Below, one piece after another: positions 1-5,921 of a stretch of DNA of 16,128 bases. Numbering within the stretch: position 1 is the stretch's first letter; every line of letters starts with the position of its first letter. The translations under genes were made by a program, and so were the position numbers. Source of the stretch: DAOVGU01 sp030637775 [NCBI: bacterium] (lineage in GTDB: Bacteria; Ratteibacteria; UBA8468); assembly GCA_030637775.1 (NCBI GenBank), contig DAOWFY010000074.1, positions 1 through 16,128 of the forward strand, in the 5' to 3' direction. Under the pieces are notes generated by a model that did not search any database, was not told where the DNA came from, and saw only the letters and a list, made by a program, of their open reading frames with translations.

Positions 1-1
1 A

Positions 2-676
2 GTGCCGGCTAAAGTCACCTTAGAGGAGTTCTTCAAGGAAATTAAAAAAGAGCAGAAAAATGAACTGAAGTTGATTATTAAGGGGGATGTAGTTGGTTCG
101 GTCGAGGCGGTAAGCAAATCTTTAGAGAAACTTAGTAATAGCAACCAGGAGGTTGAAATAAATATCATCCACCAGGCTGCCGGCGGAATTAACGAATCCG
201 ATATTATGCTCGCCTCGGCGAGCAATGCAATCATTATCGGGTTCAATATCCCTCTGGAAAATAGAATAAAAGAATTGGCCAAAAGGGAAGGAATAGATTT
301 GAGGACATATCGGCTCATCTATGATGTGATTGACGATGTTAAAAAAGCTATCGAGGGGCTTCTTAAGCCAAAAGAGATAGAAGAAATTATTGGAGAGGCA
401 GAGATTCGCCGGATCTTCACCCTCTCCAATGGTCAGGCGGTTGCCGGCTGCATCGTTACTAAAGGAAAGGTTCTTAGAGGTGGCAAGGTCCGACTTCTGA
501 GAGAAGGAAAGAGTATCCATCAGGGAAGGATGAGTTCTCTGCGGCGCTTCAAGGATAATGTCAAAGAGGTGGCAACAAACTTTGAATGTGGAATCCAATT
601 GGAAGATTTTAATGATTTTAAGGCAGGGGATCATTTTCAGATTTACCAGATAAAGGAGATTGCTAAAGAATTATAA
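2..676 (+). CDS. infB: Translation initiation factor IF-2, C-terminal part (5' end outside window)
   Basis: IF-2 is the GTPase that brings initiator fMet-tRNA to the 30S ribosome and promotes subunit joining. Only the C-terminal third is present: the G domain lies upstream of the window. Residues about 20-120 form the IF-2 C1 domain, with the stretches LKLIIKGDVVGSVEAV and INESDIMLASASNAIIIGFN. Residues about 130-220 form the C2 domain that binds fMet-tRNA, with GEAEIRRIF, VLRGGKVRLLREGKSI, SSLRRFKDNVKEV and ECGIQLEDFNDFKAGD. The GTG at position 2 is an internal valine, not a start. The gene ends in TAA. It usually precedes rbfA and truB, but here it runs straight into kdsA. Identification is firm from the two conserved C-terminal domains. 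Confidence 0.96.
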   Translation: MPAKVTLEEFFKEIKKEQKNELKLIIKGDVVGSVEAVSKSLEKLSNSNQEVEINIIHQAAGGINESDIMLASASNAIIIGFNIPLENRIKELAKREGIDLRTYRLIYDVIDDVKKAIEGLLKPKEIEEIIGEAEIRRIFTLSNGQAVAGCIVTKGKVLRGGKVRLLREGKSIHQGRMSSLRRFKDNVKEVATNFECGIQLEDFNDFKAGDHFQIYQIKEIAKEL

Positions 677-683
677 TTCTTCA

Positions 684-1502
684 GTGAAGACTGTTAAGGT
701 TAAAAATATCAAGATTGGGAGCAAAAATCCTTTTTGCCTTATTGCTGGTCCCTGTGTTATTGAAGGTGAGAAAATCACCTTTGAGACAGCAGAAAGGCTA
801 AAGGAAATAACGGAAAGATTGAAGATTCCCTTTATCTTTAAGTCCTCCTATGATAAGGCAAATAGAAGTTCTCTTAATTCCTATCGTGGTCCTGGTTTAA
901 AAAAGGGATTAAAGATTCTTTTTCAAATCAAACAAAAACTACAAATCCCTATTCTTTCCGATATTCACTGCCAGCATGATATTGATGAAGCAGCAGAAGT
1001 CCTTGATGTCATTCAGATTCCTGCACTTCTTTCTCGGCAGACCGACCTTATCCTGAAAGCAGCCTCAACGGGAAAGGTAGTCAATATTAAAAAGGGGCAG
1101 TTCCTCTCTCCCTGGGCAGTAAAAAATGTTATTGAAAAAGTAATCTCCACGGGAAATAAAAATATTCTTATTACCGAAAGAGGAACTTTCTTTGGTTACC
1201 ATAATTTGGTTTCTGATTTTAGAGCTCTCCCCATTATGCGAAAGTTTGGCTATCCGGTGATCTTTGATGCCACACATTCTGTTCAGTATCCGGCGGGAGA
1301 TTCTCCTTCCTCTTCCGGGGCCTCGGAGTTTGCCCCTTATTTAGCACAGGCAGCGGTAGCGGTTGGTTGCGATGGTCTATTTTTAGAGGTGCATAAAAAT
1401 CCCGAAAGGGCACTTTGCGATGGACCAAATATGTTAGCCTTAAAGGACCTGCCCGGCTTACTCAAGGTAGTAAAGAAAATTGACCGGTTAATAAAAATAT
1501 GA
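684..1502 (+). CDS. kdsA: 3-deoxy-D-manno-octulosonate 8-phosphate synthase (KDO8P synthase), metal-dependent type
   Basis: KdsA condenses phosphoenolpyruvate with arabinose-5-phosphate to give Kdo-8-phosphate in the cytosol, the committed step to the LPS inner-core sugar. Family motifs are LIAGPCVIE, KSSYDKANRSS, NIKKGQFLSPW, FDATHSVQYPAG and EVHKNPERALCDGPNM. From the GTG at 684, Cys24, His198, Glu235 and Asp246 have the same spacing (174, 37, 11) as the metal ligands Cys11/His185/Glu222/Asp233 of the Aquifex enzyme. This therefore looks like the metal-dependent class, not the E. coli type with Asn at the first position. The start is uncertain. A TTG at 660 overlaps infB by 17 bases but lies only one base after an AAAGGAG; the GTG at 684 fits the usual N-terminus but has no clear ribosome-binding site. 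The stop overlaps the kdsD start by four bases. Confidence 0.95.
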   Translation: MKTVKVKNIKIGSKNPFCLIAGPCVIEGEKITFETAERLKEITERLKIPFIFKSSYDKANRSSLNSYRGPGLKKGLKILFQIKQKLQIPILSDIHCQHDIDEAAEVLDVIQIPALLSRQTDLILKAASTGKVVNIKKGQFLSPWAVKNVIEKVISTGNKNILITERGTFFGYHNLVSDFRALPIMRKFGYPVIFDATHSVQYPAGDSPSSSGASEFAPYLAQAAVAVGCDGLFLEVHKNPERALCDGPNMLALKDLPGLLKVVKKIDRLIKI

Positions 1503-2488
1503 AAGTCAACAACAGCAGTCCTCTAAAGTTAGCCAAAGAGGTTATTCGCTTAGAGGCGAAAGCGCTTTACTCCCTTATCCCCCGAATTGATAGAAGATTT
1601 ATCAGAGCGGTCAATCTCCTCTCTTCCTGTAAAGACAGGGTTGTTGTTACGGGAATGGGAAAAAGCGGTATTATTGGGAGAAAGATCGCTGCCACCTTAG
1701 CCAGTACGGGCACTCCCTCCCTTTTTCTTCACCCGGGAGAGGCGATCCATGGCGATCTGGGAATGATCATTAAGGATGATGTGGTTTTGGCGATCTCCAA
1801 TTCCGGGGAGACGGAAGAGATTGTCAGGATTCTGCCTTACCTCAAAAGGACCGGCGTCAAAATTATTGGATTAATCGGGGATAGCTCCTCGCGATTGGCA
1901 AGCGCAAGTGAGGTAGTCTTAAATGTTGGAGTAGAGAGGGAAGCCTGTCCTTTCGGACTTGTTCCTACCGCAAGCACTACCGCAATTTTAGCTATGGGTG
2001 ATGCTCTTGCGATGGCTCTTATAGAAAAAAAGGGGATGTCGAGGAAGGATTTTGCTCTCTATCATCCTGGGGGAAACTTAGGAAAGCGCTTACTATATCG
2101 GGTAAAGGATGTAATGCATACCGGCAAAGCAATACCCATTGTTTCCATTACCACTTCCTTGAAAGAGGCGATCATGGAAATTAATAATAAAGGTTTTGGG
2201 TTTACTCTAATCGTTGATAAAAAAGGTAGATTGGTCGGCATCATTACCGATGGGGACCTGCGCAGACTGCTGATTAAAGAACCTGATATCCGAAAAGAGC
2301 GGGTCACCGATTGTATGAGCAAGAATCCCTCAACCATTGGCAGGGAAGCTTTAACGGCTCAGGCGATAACAACGATGGAGAAAAAAGCAATCACCGCCCT
2401 GGCCATAATCAATAAGGAAAGAAAACCAGTCGGGATTGTACATCTACATGATCTTTTGGGAAGAAAGGATTTGAAACTTGAATACTAA
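1499..2488 (+). CDS. kdsD: D-arabinose 5-phosphate isomerase (KdsD/KpsF/GutQ family)
   Basis: This enzyme converts ribulose-5-phosphate to arabinose-5-phosphate, the substrate of the KdsA encoded just upstream. The protein has 329 residues, matching the full-length family (E. coli KdsD is 328). It has an N-terminal SIS sugar-phosphate isomerase domain (about 35-190) with VVVTGMGKSGIIGRK, LHPGEAIHGDLGM, AISNSGETEEI and PTASTTAILAMGDALA, then the FALYHPGGNLGKRLL linker. Two CBS domains follow (about 200-262 and 270-325), including VKDVMHTG, GIITDGDLRR and GIVHLHDLLG. CBS domains in this family are thought to be regulatory. ATG overlaps the kdsA TGA by four bases (ATGA), which suggests translational coupling. 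The name kdsD rather than kpsF or gutQ rests on the neighbouring Kdo genes. Confidence 0.95.
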   Translation: MKVNNSSPLKLAKEVIRLEAKALYSLIPRIDRRFIRAVNLLSSCKDRVVVTGMGKSGIIGRKIAATLASTGTPSLFLHPGEAIHGDLGMIIKDDVVLAISNSGETEEIVRILPYLKRTGVKIIGLIGDSSSRLASASEVVLNVGVEREACPFGLVPTASTTAILAMGDALAMALIEKKGMSRKDFALYHPGGNLGKRLLYRVKDVMHTGKAIPIVSITTSLKEAIMEINNKGFGFTLIVDKKGRLVGIITDGDLRRLLIKEPDIRKERVTDCMSKNPSTIGREALTAQAITTMEKKAITALAIINKERKPVGIVHLHDLLGRKDLKLEY

Positions 2489-2491
2489 AAA

Positions 2492-3031
2492 GTGGACAAA
2501 GATAAACTAAGGAAAAAGGCGAGGAAAATAAGGTTGTTCCTGACCGATGTGGATGGAGTTCTTACCAATGGTTCTCTAATTTATGGAGATAATGGAATGG
2601 AAGCAAAGGTTTTCAATGTCACCGATGGCGTGGGGATGATTCTCCTGAGGTTTGCGGGCATTAAAACCGGAATCATTACCGCTAAATATTCCTCGACTAC
2701 AGAAAAAAGGGCTAAAGAGATGTGTGTAACTGAACTCTACCAGGGAGTCCTGAATAAAGGAGATGTCCTTGATAAACTCCTTAAGAAGTATAAACTTATC
2801 GCCGAAGAGATTGCCTATATCGGAGATGATTTAGCCGATATTCCTCTTTTAAAGGAGGTGGGTCTTCCGGTCACTGTTCCCAACGCTCCGGCTGAGGTTA
2901 AGAGCATGGTCATATATATTACTGAACAACCGGGTGGGAAGGGAGCGGTCAGAGAAGTGGCCACCTTTATCTTGAAGAGCCAGGGTAAACATAAAAAAGC
3001 AATAAAGGACTTTTTCGAACAGATTAAATGA
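2492..3031 (+). CDS. kdsC: 3-deoxy-D-manno-octulosonate 8-phosphate phosphatase
   Basis: KdsC removes the phosphate from Kdo-8-phosphate to release Kdo, completing the three-step path begun by KdsD and KdsA. It is a HAD-superfamily phosphatase of the short, tetrameric KdsC type without a cap domain; 179 residues fits (E. coli 188). Motif I is LFLTDVDGVLTNG with nucleophile Asp19 and general acid Asp21. The region TDGVGMILLRFAGIKTGIIT carries motif II, and YIGDDLADIPLL (about 109-120) is the Mg-binding motif. VPNAPAEVK near the C-terminus is typical of KdsC. The start is GTG, three bases after the kdsD stop; no nearer ATG keeps the N-terminus. The stop overlaps the next gene's start by four bases. 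Confidence 0.94.
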   Translation: MDKDKLRKKARKIRLFLTDVDGVLTNGSLIYGDNGMEAKVFNVTDGVGMILLRFAGIKTGIITAKYSSTTEKRAKEMCVTELYQGVLNKGDVLDKLLKKYKLIAEEIAYIGDDLADIPLLKEVGLPVTVPNAPAEVKSMVIYITEQPGGKGAVREVATFILKSQGKHKKAIKDFFEQIK

Positions 3032-3585
3032 AAAGGTTTATCCTTTCTATATTTTTTCTCCTTTTCCTCTCTTGTCAGCAGAAGAGTGCGATAGATTCTC
3101 TGCCCTACTCAGAAGAAGAAAAAGTGGAAAGGTTCTCCCTCTTCCGTAGTGACAAATCTGGAGAATGGAGAATATTGGGGAAAACTGCTGCGATCTCCCC
3201 GGATCGGAAAAAGACCTCGATCACTGACCCCAAACTTACCATCAACACAGAAAAAAGAAAGGTTCTTACTTTACAGACGGCTAAGGATGGAGTTGCTGAA
3301 TTTACTATTGACGAAAAAACAAATAGAATTAATTCTCTCACTGCTACCAAGAAGGTCATCATTATTCAAAGGGATGAAAAAGGACAAATAGTATTTAAAT
3401 CAACCTCCGAAAGAGCGGTCTATGATGGGAAGGAAAGGGTGGTAATCCTTACGGGAAATCCCATTGTAGAACAGGGGAAGAACAAATTCCGGGGGGAAAT
3501 TATCCGCTATTTTGTTGATGATGGTAAAATTGTTATTACAGGAAAGGTGAAGGGGACTGTTTTTCCGGAAGAGGGGGAAGAATAA
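3028..3585 (+). CDS. LptC/LptA-like LPS export lipoprotein
   Basis: Probable component of the periplasmic Lpt bridge that carries LPS from the inner to the outer membrane. The N-terminus has two basic residues, a hydrophobic stretch and Cys16 in LFLSC, which resembles a lipoprotein signal although the lipobox is loose (Phe at -3). Residues about 47-100 look like LptC, with WRILGKTAAISPDRK leading into short beta strands. Residues about 110-180 look like the OstA/LptA fold, with AVYDGKERVVILTGNPIVEQ then RGEIIRYFVDDGKIVITGKV. LptC and LptA are related beta-jellyroll proteins, so this may be one protein with features of both or simply an LptC. The start (ATGA overlap with kdsC) and the kdsC-lptC gene order support the role. 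Separate lptA and lptB do not follow. The class is secure; the exact symbol is not. Confidence 0.8.
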   Translation: MKRFILSIFFLLFLSCQQKSAIDSLPYSEEEKVERFSLFRSDKSGEWRILGKTAAISPDRKKTSITDPKLTINTEKRKVLTLQTAKDGVAEFTIDEKTNRINSLTATKKVIIIQRDEKGQIVFKSTSERAVYDGKERVVILTGNPIVEQGKNKFRGEIIRYFVDDGKIVITGKVKGTVFPEEGEE

Positions 3586-3588
3586 TCG

Positions 3589-4509
3589 ATGATGTTGCCT
3601 TTTTTTCAGAAGTGTGGTATTGTCTTTCTCATTCTTTTCTCTTCCTTAATATCTCTTTCTTATTCAGCCGATAAGGATTATAAGATTCGGGTCTATATAA
3701 ATAAAGAGAGAAGAATAAGGGAGTTACCTCTTGAAGAATATATCTGCGGAGTTCTTAAGGGTGAAATTTCTCCTGAATGGTCTATAGGAGCCTTAAAGGC
3801 TCAAGCCGTAGTAGCTCGTACCTATACATTTAATCAGATGGAAAAATATGAGGGGAAAAGTTATCATCTGGATGATTCCATATTTAACCAGGTCTATCGG
3901 GGAGGGGAGATTCCCCGAAGAATTTTGCAGGCGGTAAGAGAGACAGAGAAGGAAGTCGTTATTTATCAAGGGAAGTTAGCGAGAGTCTTTTATCATTCCA
4001 GTTCTGGGGGACATACGACTAATATTCAGGATGTATGGCCAAGCAGGGATAATTTGCCTTATCTGCGAGGAGTGGATGATCATGATTATTCCTGTGGTCC
4101 TAAAAAGTATTATCCCTGGTTTCGTTCTTTTAAATTAGAAACTCTTTGCAAAAAATTCTCTGATCTGGGGAAAATTAAGAAATTAAAAATATTAAAAAAG
4201 GATAGCTCGGGAAGGGTTAAAGAGATAGTAATCCTTGGAGGAAAGGATGAACGCTCATTGACCGGCAAAGAATTCCGCTATATTATGAACCTTCATTTAA
4301 AGCAGACAGATAAGAATTATTTCCCCAGCGCTCTTTTTAGTTTAGAGATTAAAAACAACCTTGTTATATTCAAAGGAAAGGGTTCCGGCCATGGGGTGGG
4401 TCTCTCCCAATGGGGGGCTAAGAAAATGGCAGAAGAGGGAAAGTCCTATGAGGAAATTCTAAAACATTACTTCCCTGGTACTGAAGTTGGGAGAGTGATC
4501 CTAAACTAA
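3589..4509 (+). CDS. SpoIID/LytB-domain protein, probable secreted peptidoglycan lytic transglycosylase
   Basis: SpoIID-domain proteins cut glycan strands of peptidoglycan; in Bacillus SpoIID acts during engulfment, and in diderms related proteins act on the cell wall. An N-terminal hydrophobic segment (about 9-26, ending near SYSA) is a probable Sec signal peptide. The SpoIID core runs from about 40 to the end: LPLEEYICGVLKGEISPEW contains the likely catalytic Glu59, followed by LKAQAVVARTYT, VFYHSSSGGHT, LRGVDDHDYS and GSGHGVGLSQWGAKKMA (about 264-280), ending with EEILKHYFPGTEV. The length of 306 residues is usual. ATG at 3589 or the next codon is equally possible. The gene lies three bases after the Lpt gene, where lptA, lptB and rpoN stand in proteobacteria. 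Sporulation is not implied, since the neighbours are outer-membrane genes. Confidence 0.9.
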   Translation: MMLPFFQKCGIVFLILFSSLISLSYSADKDYKIRVYINKERRIRELPLEEYICGVLKGEISPEWSIGALKAQAVVARTYTFNQMEKYEGKSYHLDDSIFNQVYRGGEIPRRILQAVRETEKEVVIYQGKLARVFYHSSSGGHTTNIQDVWPSRDNLPYLRGVDDHDYSCGPKKYYPWFRSFKLETLCKKFSDLGKIKKLKILKKDSSGRVKEIVILGGKDERSLTGKEFRYIMNLHLKQTDKNYFPSALFSLEIKNNLVIFKGKGSGHGVGLSQWGAKKMAEEGKSYEEILKHYFPGTEVGRVILN

Positions 4510-4523
4510 AGACCAGAAAAGGA

Positions 4524-4811
4524 ATGAAACTCAGAGTTAGAAGTACCGGGATGAAGTTAAGCCAGCCCATCTCTCATTACTTAAGAAAGAAAATGCAGAA
4601 ATTAGAAAAGTATCTTGACTTCGACAATAGTAATGCTGAAGTCAATCTCGATGTAGAAGGGTATCGGCAGACTGCCGAAATTATCATTTACTCCAAGAAG
4701 AAGACCATCGTGGCTAAGGAGACAAGCCCAGAAATTTATCAATCTATCGATAAGGTGACGGGTAAGATGGAAAAGCGGTTAAGAAGAGAGAAGGAGAAAA
4801 AAAGAAGATGA
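4524..4811 (+). CDS. hpf: Short ribosome hibernation promoting factor (HPF/RaiA family)
   Basis: HPF binds the 30S decoding region in slow-growing cells and helps ribosomes become inactive. This 95-residue protein is the short form: it has the beta-alpha-beta-beta-beta-alpha S30AE domain (QPISHYLRKKMQKLEKYL, then AEVNLDVEG and TAEIIIYSKKKTIVA, then IYQSIDKVTGKMEKRLRR) and lacks the C-terminal dimerisation domain of long HPF. The basic tail KEKKRR ends it. An AAAAGGA lies immediately before the ATG. The gap from the spoIID-like gene is 14 bases, and the stop overlaps the ptsN start. The hpf-ptsN pairing is also found in proteobacterial rpoN operons, which supports both names. Confidence 0.9.
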   Translation: MKLRVRSTGMKLSQPISHYLRKKMQKLEKYLDFDNSNAEVNLDVEGYRQTAEIIIYSKKKTIVAKETSPEIYQSIDKVTGKMEKRLRREKEKKRR

Positions 4812-5275
4812 AAATTATTGATTTTTTGAAGGAAGGAGCAATCATTCCAGATTTAAAGAGCACCGATAAGGAAGGGGTAATAAAGGAATTGGTAGTTTTG
4901 TTAGAGGAGGGGGGGGAGGTTACCGACAAAGAAGAAATTGTGAAAATAATATTGGAGAGAGAGGAATTGGGCAGTACCGGCATTGGTCAGGGAATTGCTG
5001 TTCCCCATGCTAAGGCCGACCAGGTAAAACAAATTATTATTGCTTTTGGACTTTCTCGAAAGGGGGTTAGCTTTGAGTCCTTAGATGAGGAGCCGGTCTA
5101 TCTCATCTTTCTTGTCCTGGCACCAATTGAGGCCACGGGAATGCATCTTAAGGCCTTAGCTAAGATTGCCCGACTCCTGAAGGATAAGGTCTTTCGCAAT
5201 TCTCTAAAGTCTTGTAAAGGAAGAGCCAAGGAGATCTTCCAGGTGATTAAAGAAGAGGATGAAAAAACCCCCTGA
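4808..5275 (+). CDS. ptsN: PTS fructose/nitrogen-type EIIA domain protein (EIIA-Ntr)
   Basis: Stand-alone EIIA of the fructose/mannitol fold, of the PtsN type that receives phosphate from HPr but usually acts as a regulator rather than in sugar uptake. The active-site histidine is His67 in GIGQGIAVPHAKAD. Other family landmarks are EREELGSTGIG and the C-terminal MHLKALAKIARLLKD. At 155 residues it is a single domain with no EIIB or EIIC attached. ATGA overlap with hpf suggests coupled translation. An uninterrupted run of eight G (4909-4916) falls in the codons for Glu-Gly-Gly-Glu at residues 34-37; a slip there would truncate or shift the protein well before His67. The targets of this protein cannot be read from the sequence. 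Confidence 0.92.
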   Translation: MKIIDFLKEGAIIPDLKSTDKEGVIKELVVLLEEGGEVTDKEEIVKIILEREELGSTGIGQGIAVPHAKADQVKQIIIAFGLSRKGVSFESLDEEPVYLIFLVLAPIEATGMHLKALAKIARLLKDKVFRNSLKSCKGRAKEIFQVIKEEDEKTP

Positions 5276-5277
5276 CG

Positions 5278-5658
5278 ATGGTTGGATTGATTGTTGTAGG
5301 TCATAGTGATTTCCCCAGCGTACTTGTAAGCTCTGTCGAAGAGATTGTTGGGCATATAGAAAAGTTAAGGGTTGTTCCTCTCTATCCGGAAGAGAGCAAA
5401 AATGATCTAAGGGTAAAACTAAAAAAGACAATTAAGAATCTGGGAAATACAGACGGTATTCTTGTTCTCGTTGATATGTTCGGTGGAACCCCCTGTAATG
5501 TTTCCATCTCTTTGCAAAAAACATTTCGCCTTAAGATTATTACTGGCTTGAATCTACCGATGCTCTTGGAAGCTGTCTTGCATCGAGAAGAGGGAATAGA
5601 AAAGTTAATCCACATCGTGAAAGAGGCCGCAAAAAAGAGCATCGTAGAGACATGGTAA
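5278..5658 (+). CDS. PTS mannose-family EIIA domain protein, orphan
   Basis: Single-domain EIIA of the mannose family. It opens with GLIVVGHSDFP, where His9 matches the phosphorylated histidine of EIIA-Man, and has the diagnostic VLVDMFGGTPCNVS (about 63-76) and ITGLNLPMLLEAVL. No EIIB, EIIC or EIID follows, so it is unlikely to serve a mannose permease encoded here. In proteobacteria such an orphan EIIA commonly sits just before HPr and EI in a regulatory PTS. It starts two bases after ptsN and overlaps ptsH by seven bases. Its role is probably as a phosphorylation-dependent regulator, but the partner is unknown. Confidence 0.92.
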   Translation: MVGLIVVGHSDFPSVLVSSVEEIVGHIEKLRVVPLYPEESKNDLRVKLKKTIKNLGNTDGILVLVDMFGGTPCNVSISLQKTFRLKIITGLNLPMLLEAVLHREEGIEKLIHIVKEAAKKSIVETW

Positions 5659-5921
5659 AGATTACTGAGAAGTTTACCATTGGGAATGAATTGGGATTTC
5701 ATGCTCGACCGGCTGCTCTCTTTGTCAAAACGGCTAACTCCTTTCAGTCAGAGATCTTGGTGAAGAAAGGAGCCGAGGAGGTTAATGGAAAGAGTATCAT
5801 TAATCTTCTTACCCTTGCTGCGGCAAAGGGAGACAAAATCCTTGTCACTGCTTGTGGGGAAGATGCTGCCGAAGCAATTAAAAATTTAAGGAAGATTCTT
5901 ATAGATATATTTAAAAAATAA
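5652..5921 (+). CDS. ptsH: Phosphocarrier protein HPr
   Basis: HPr takes phosphate from EI and passes it to EIIA proteins. At 89 residues it has the normal length. The catalytic His17 lies in LGFHARPAALFVKTA. Ser48 in VNGKSIINLLTLAA corresponds to the regulatory serine phosphorylated by HPr kinase/phosphorylase in Firmicutes and many diderms, so a hprK gene is expected elsewhere in the genome; it is not in this window. The start overlaps the upstream EIIA by seven bases and its TAA shares one base with the ptsI ATG (TAATG). The tight overlaps suggest EIIA, HPr and EI are made together. Confidence 0.96.
   Translation: MVKITEKFTIGNELGFHARPAALFVKTANSFQSEILVKKGAEEVNGKSIINLLTLAAAKGDKILVTACGEDAAEAIKNLRKILIDIFKK

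Noticed and set aside
3589-4509. Evidence of an endospore-forming organism from the SpoIID-like gene
   Set aside because: SpoIID/LytB domains occur widely in non-sporulating diderms, and every neighbour is an LPS or outer-membrane gene.
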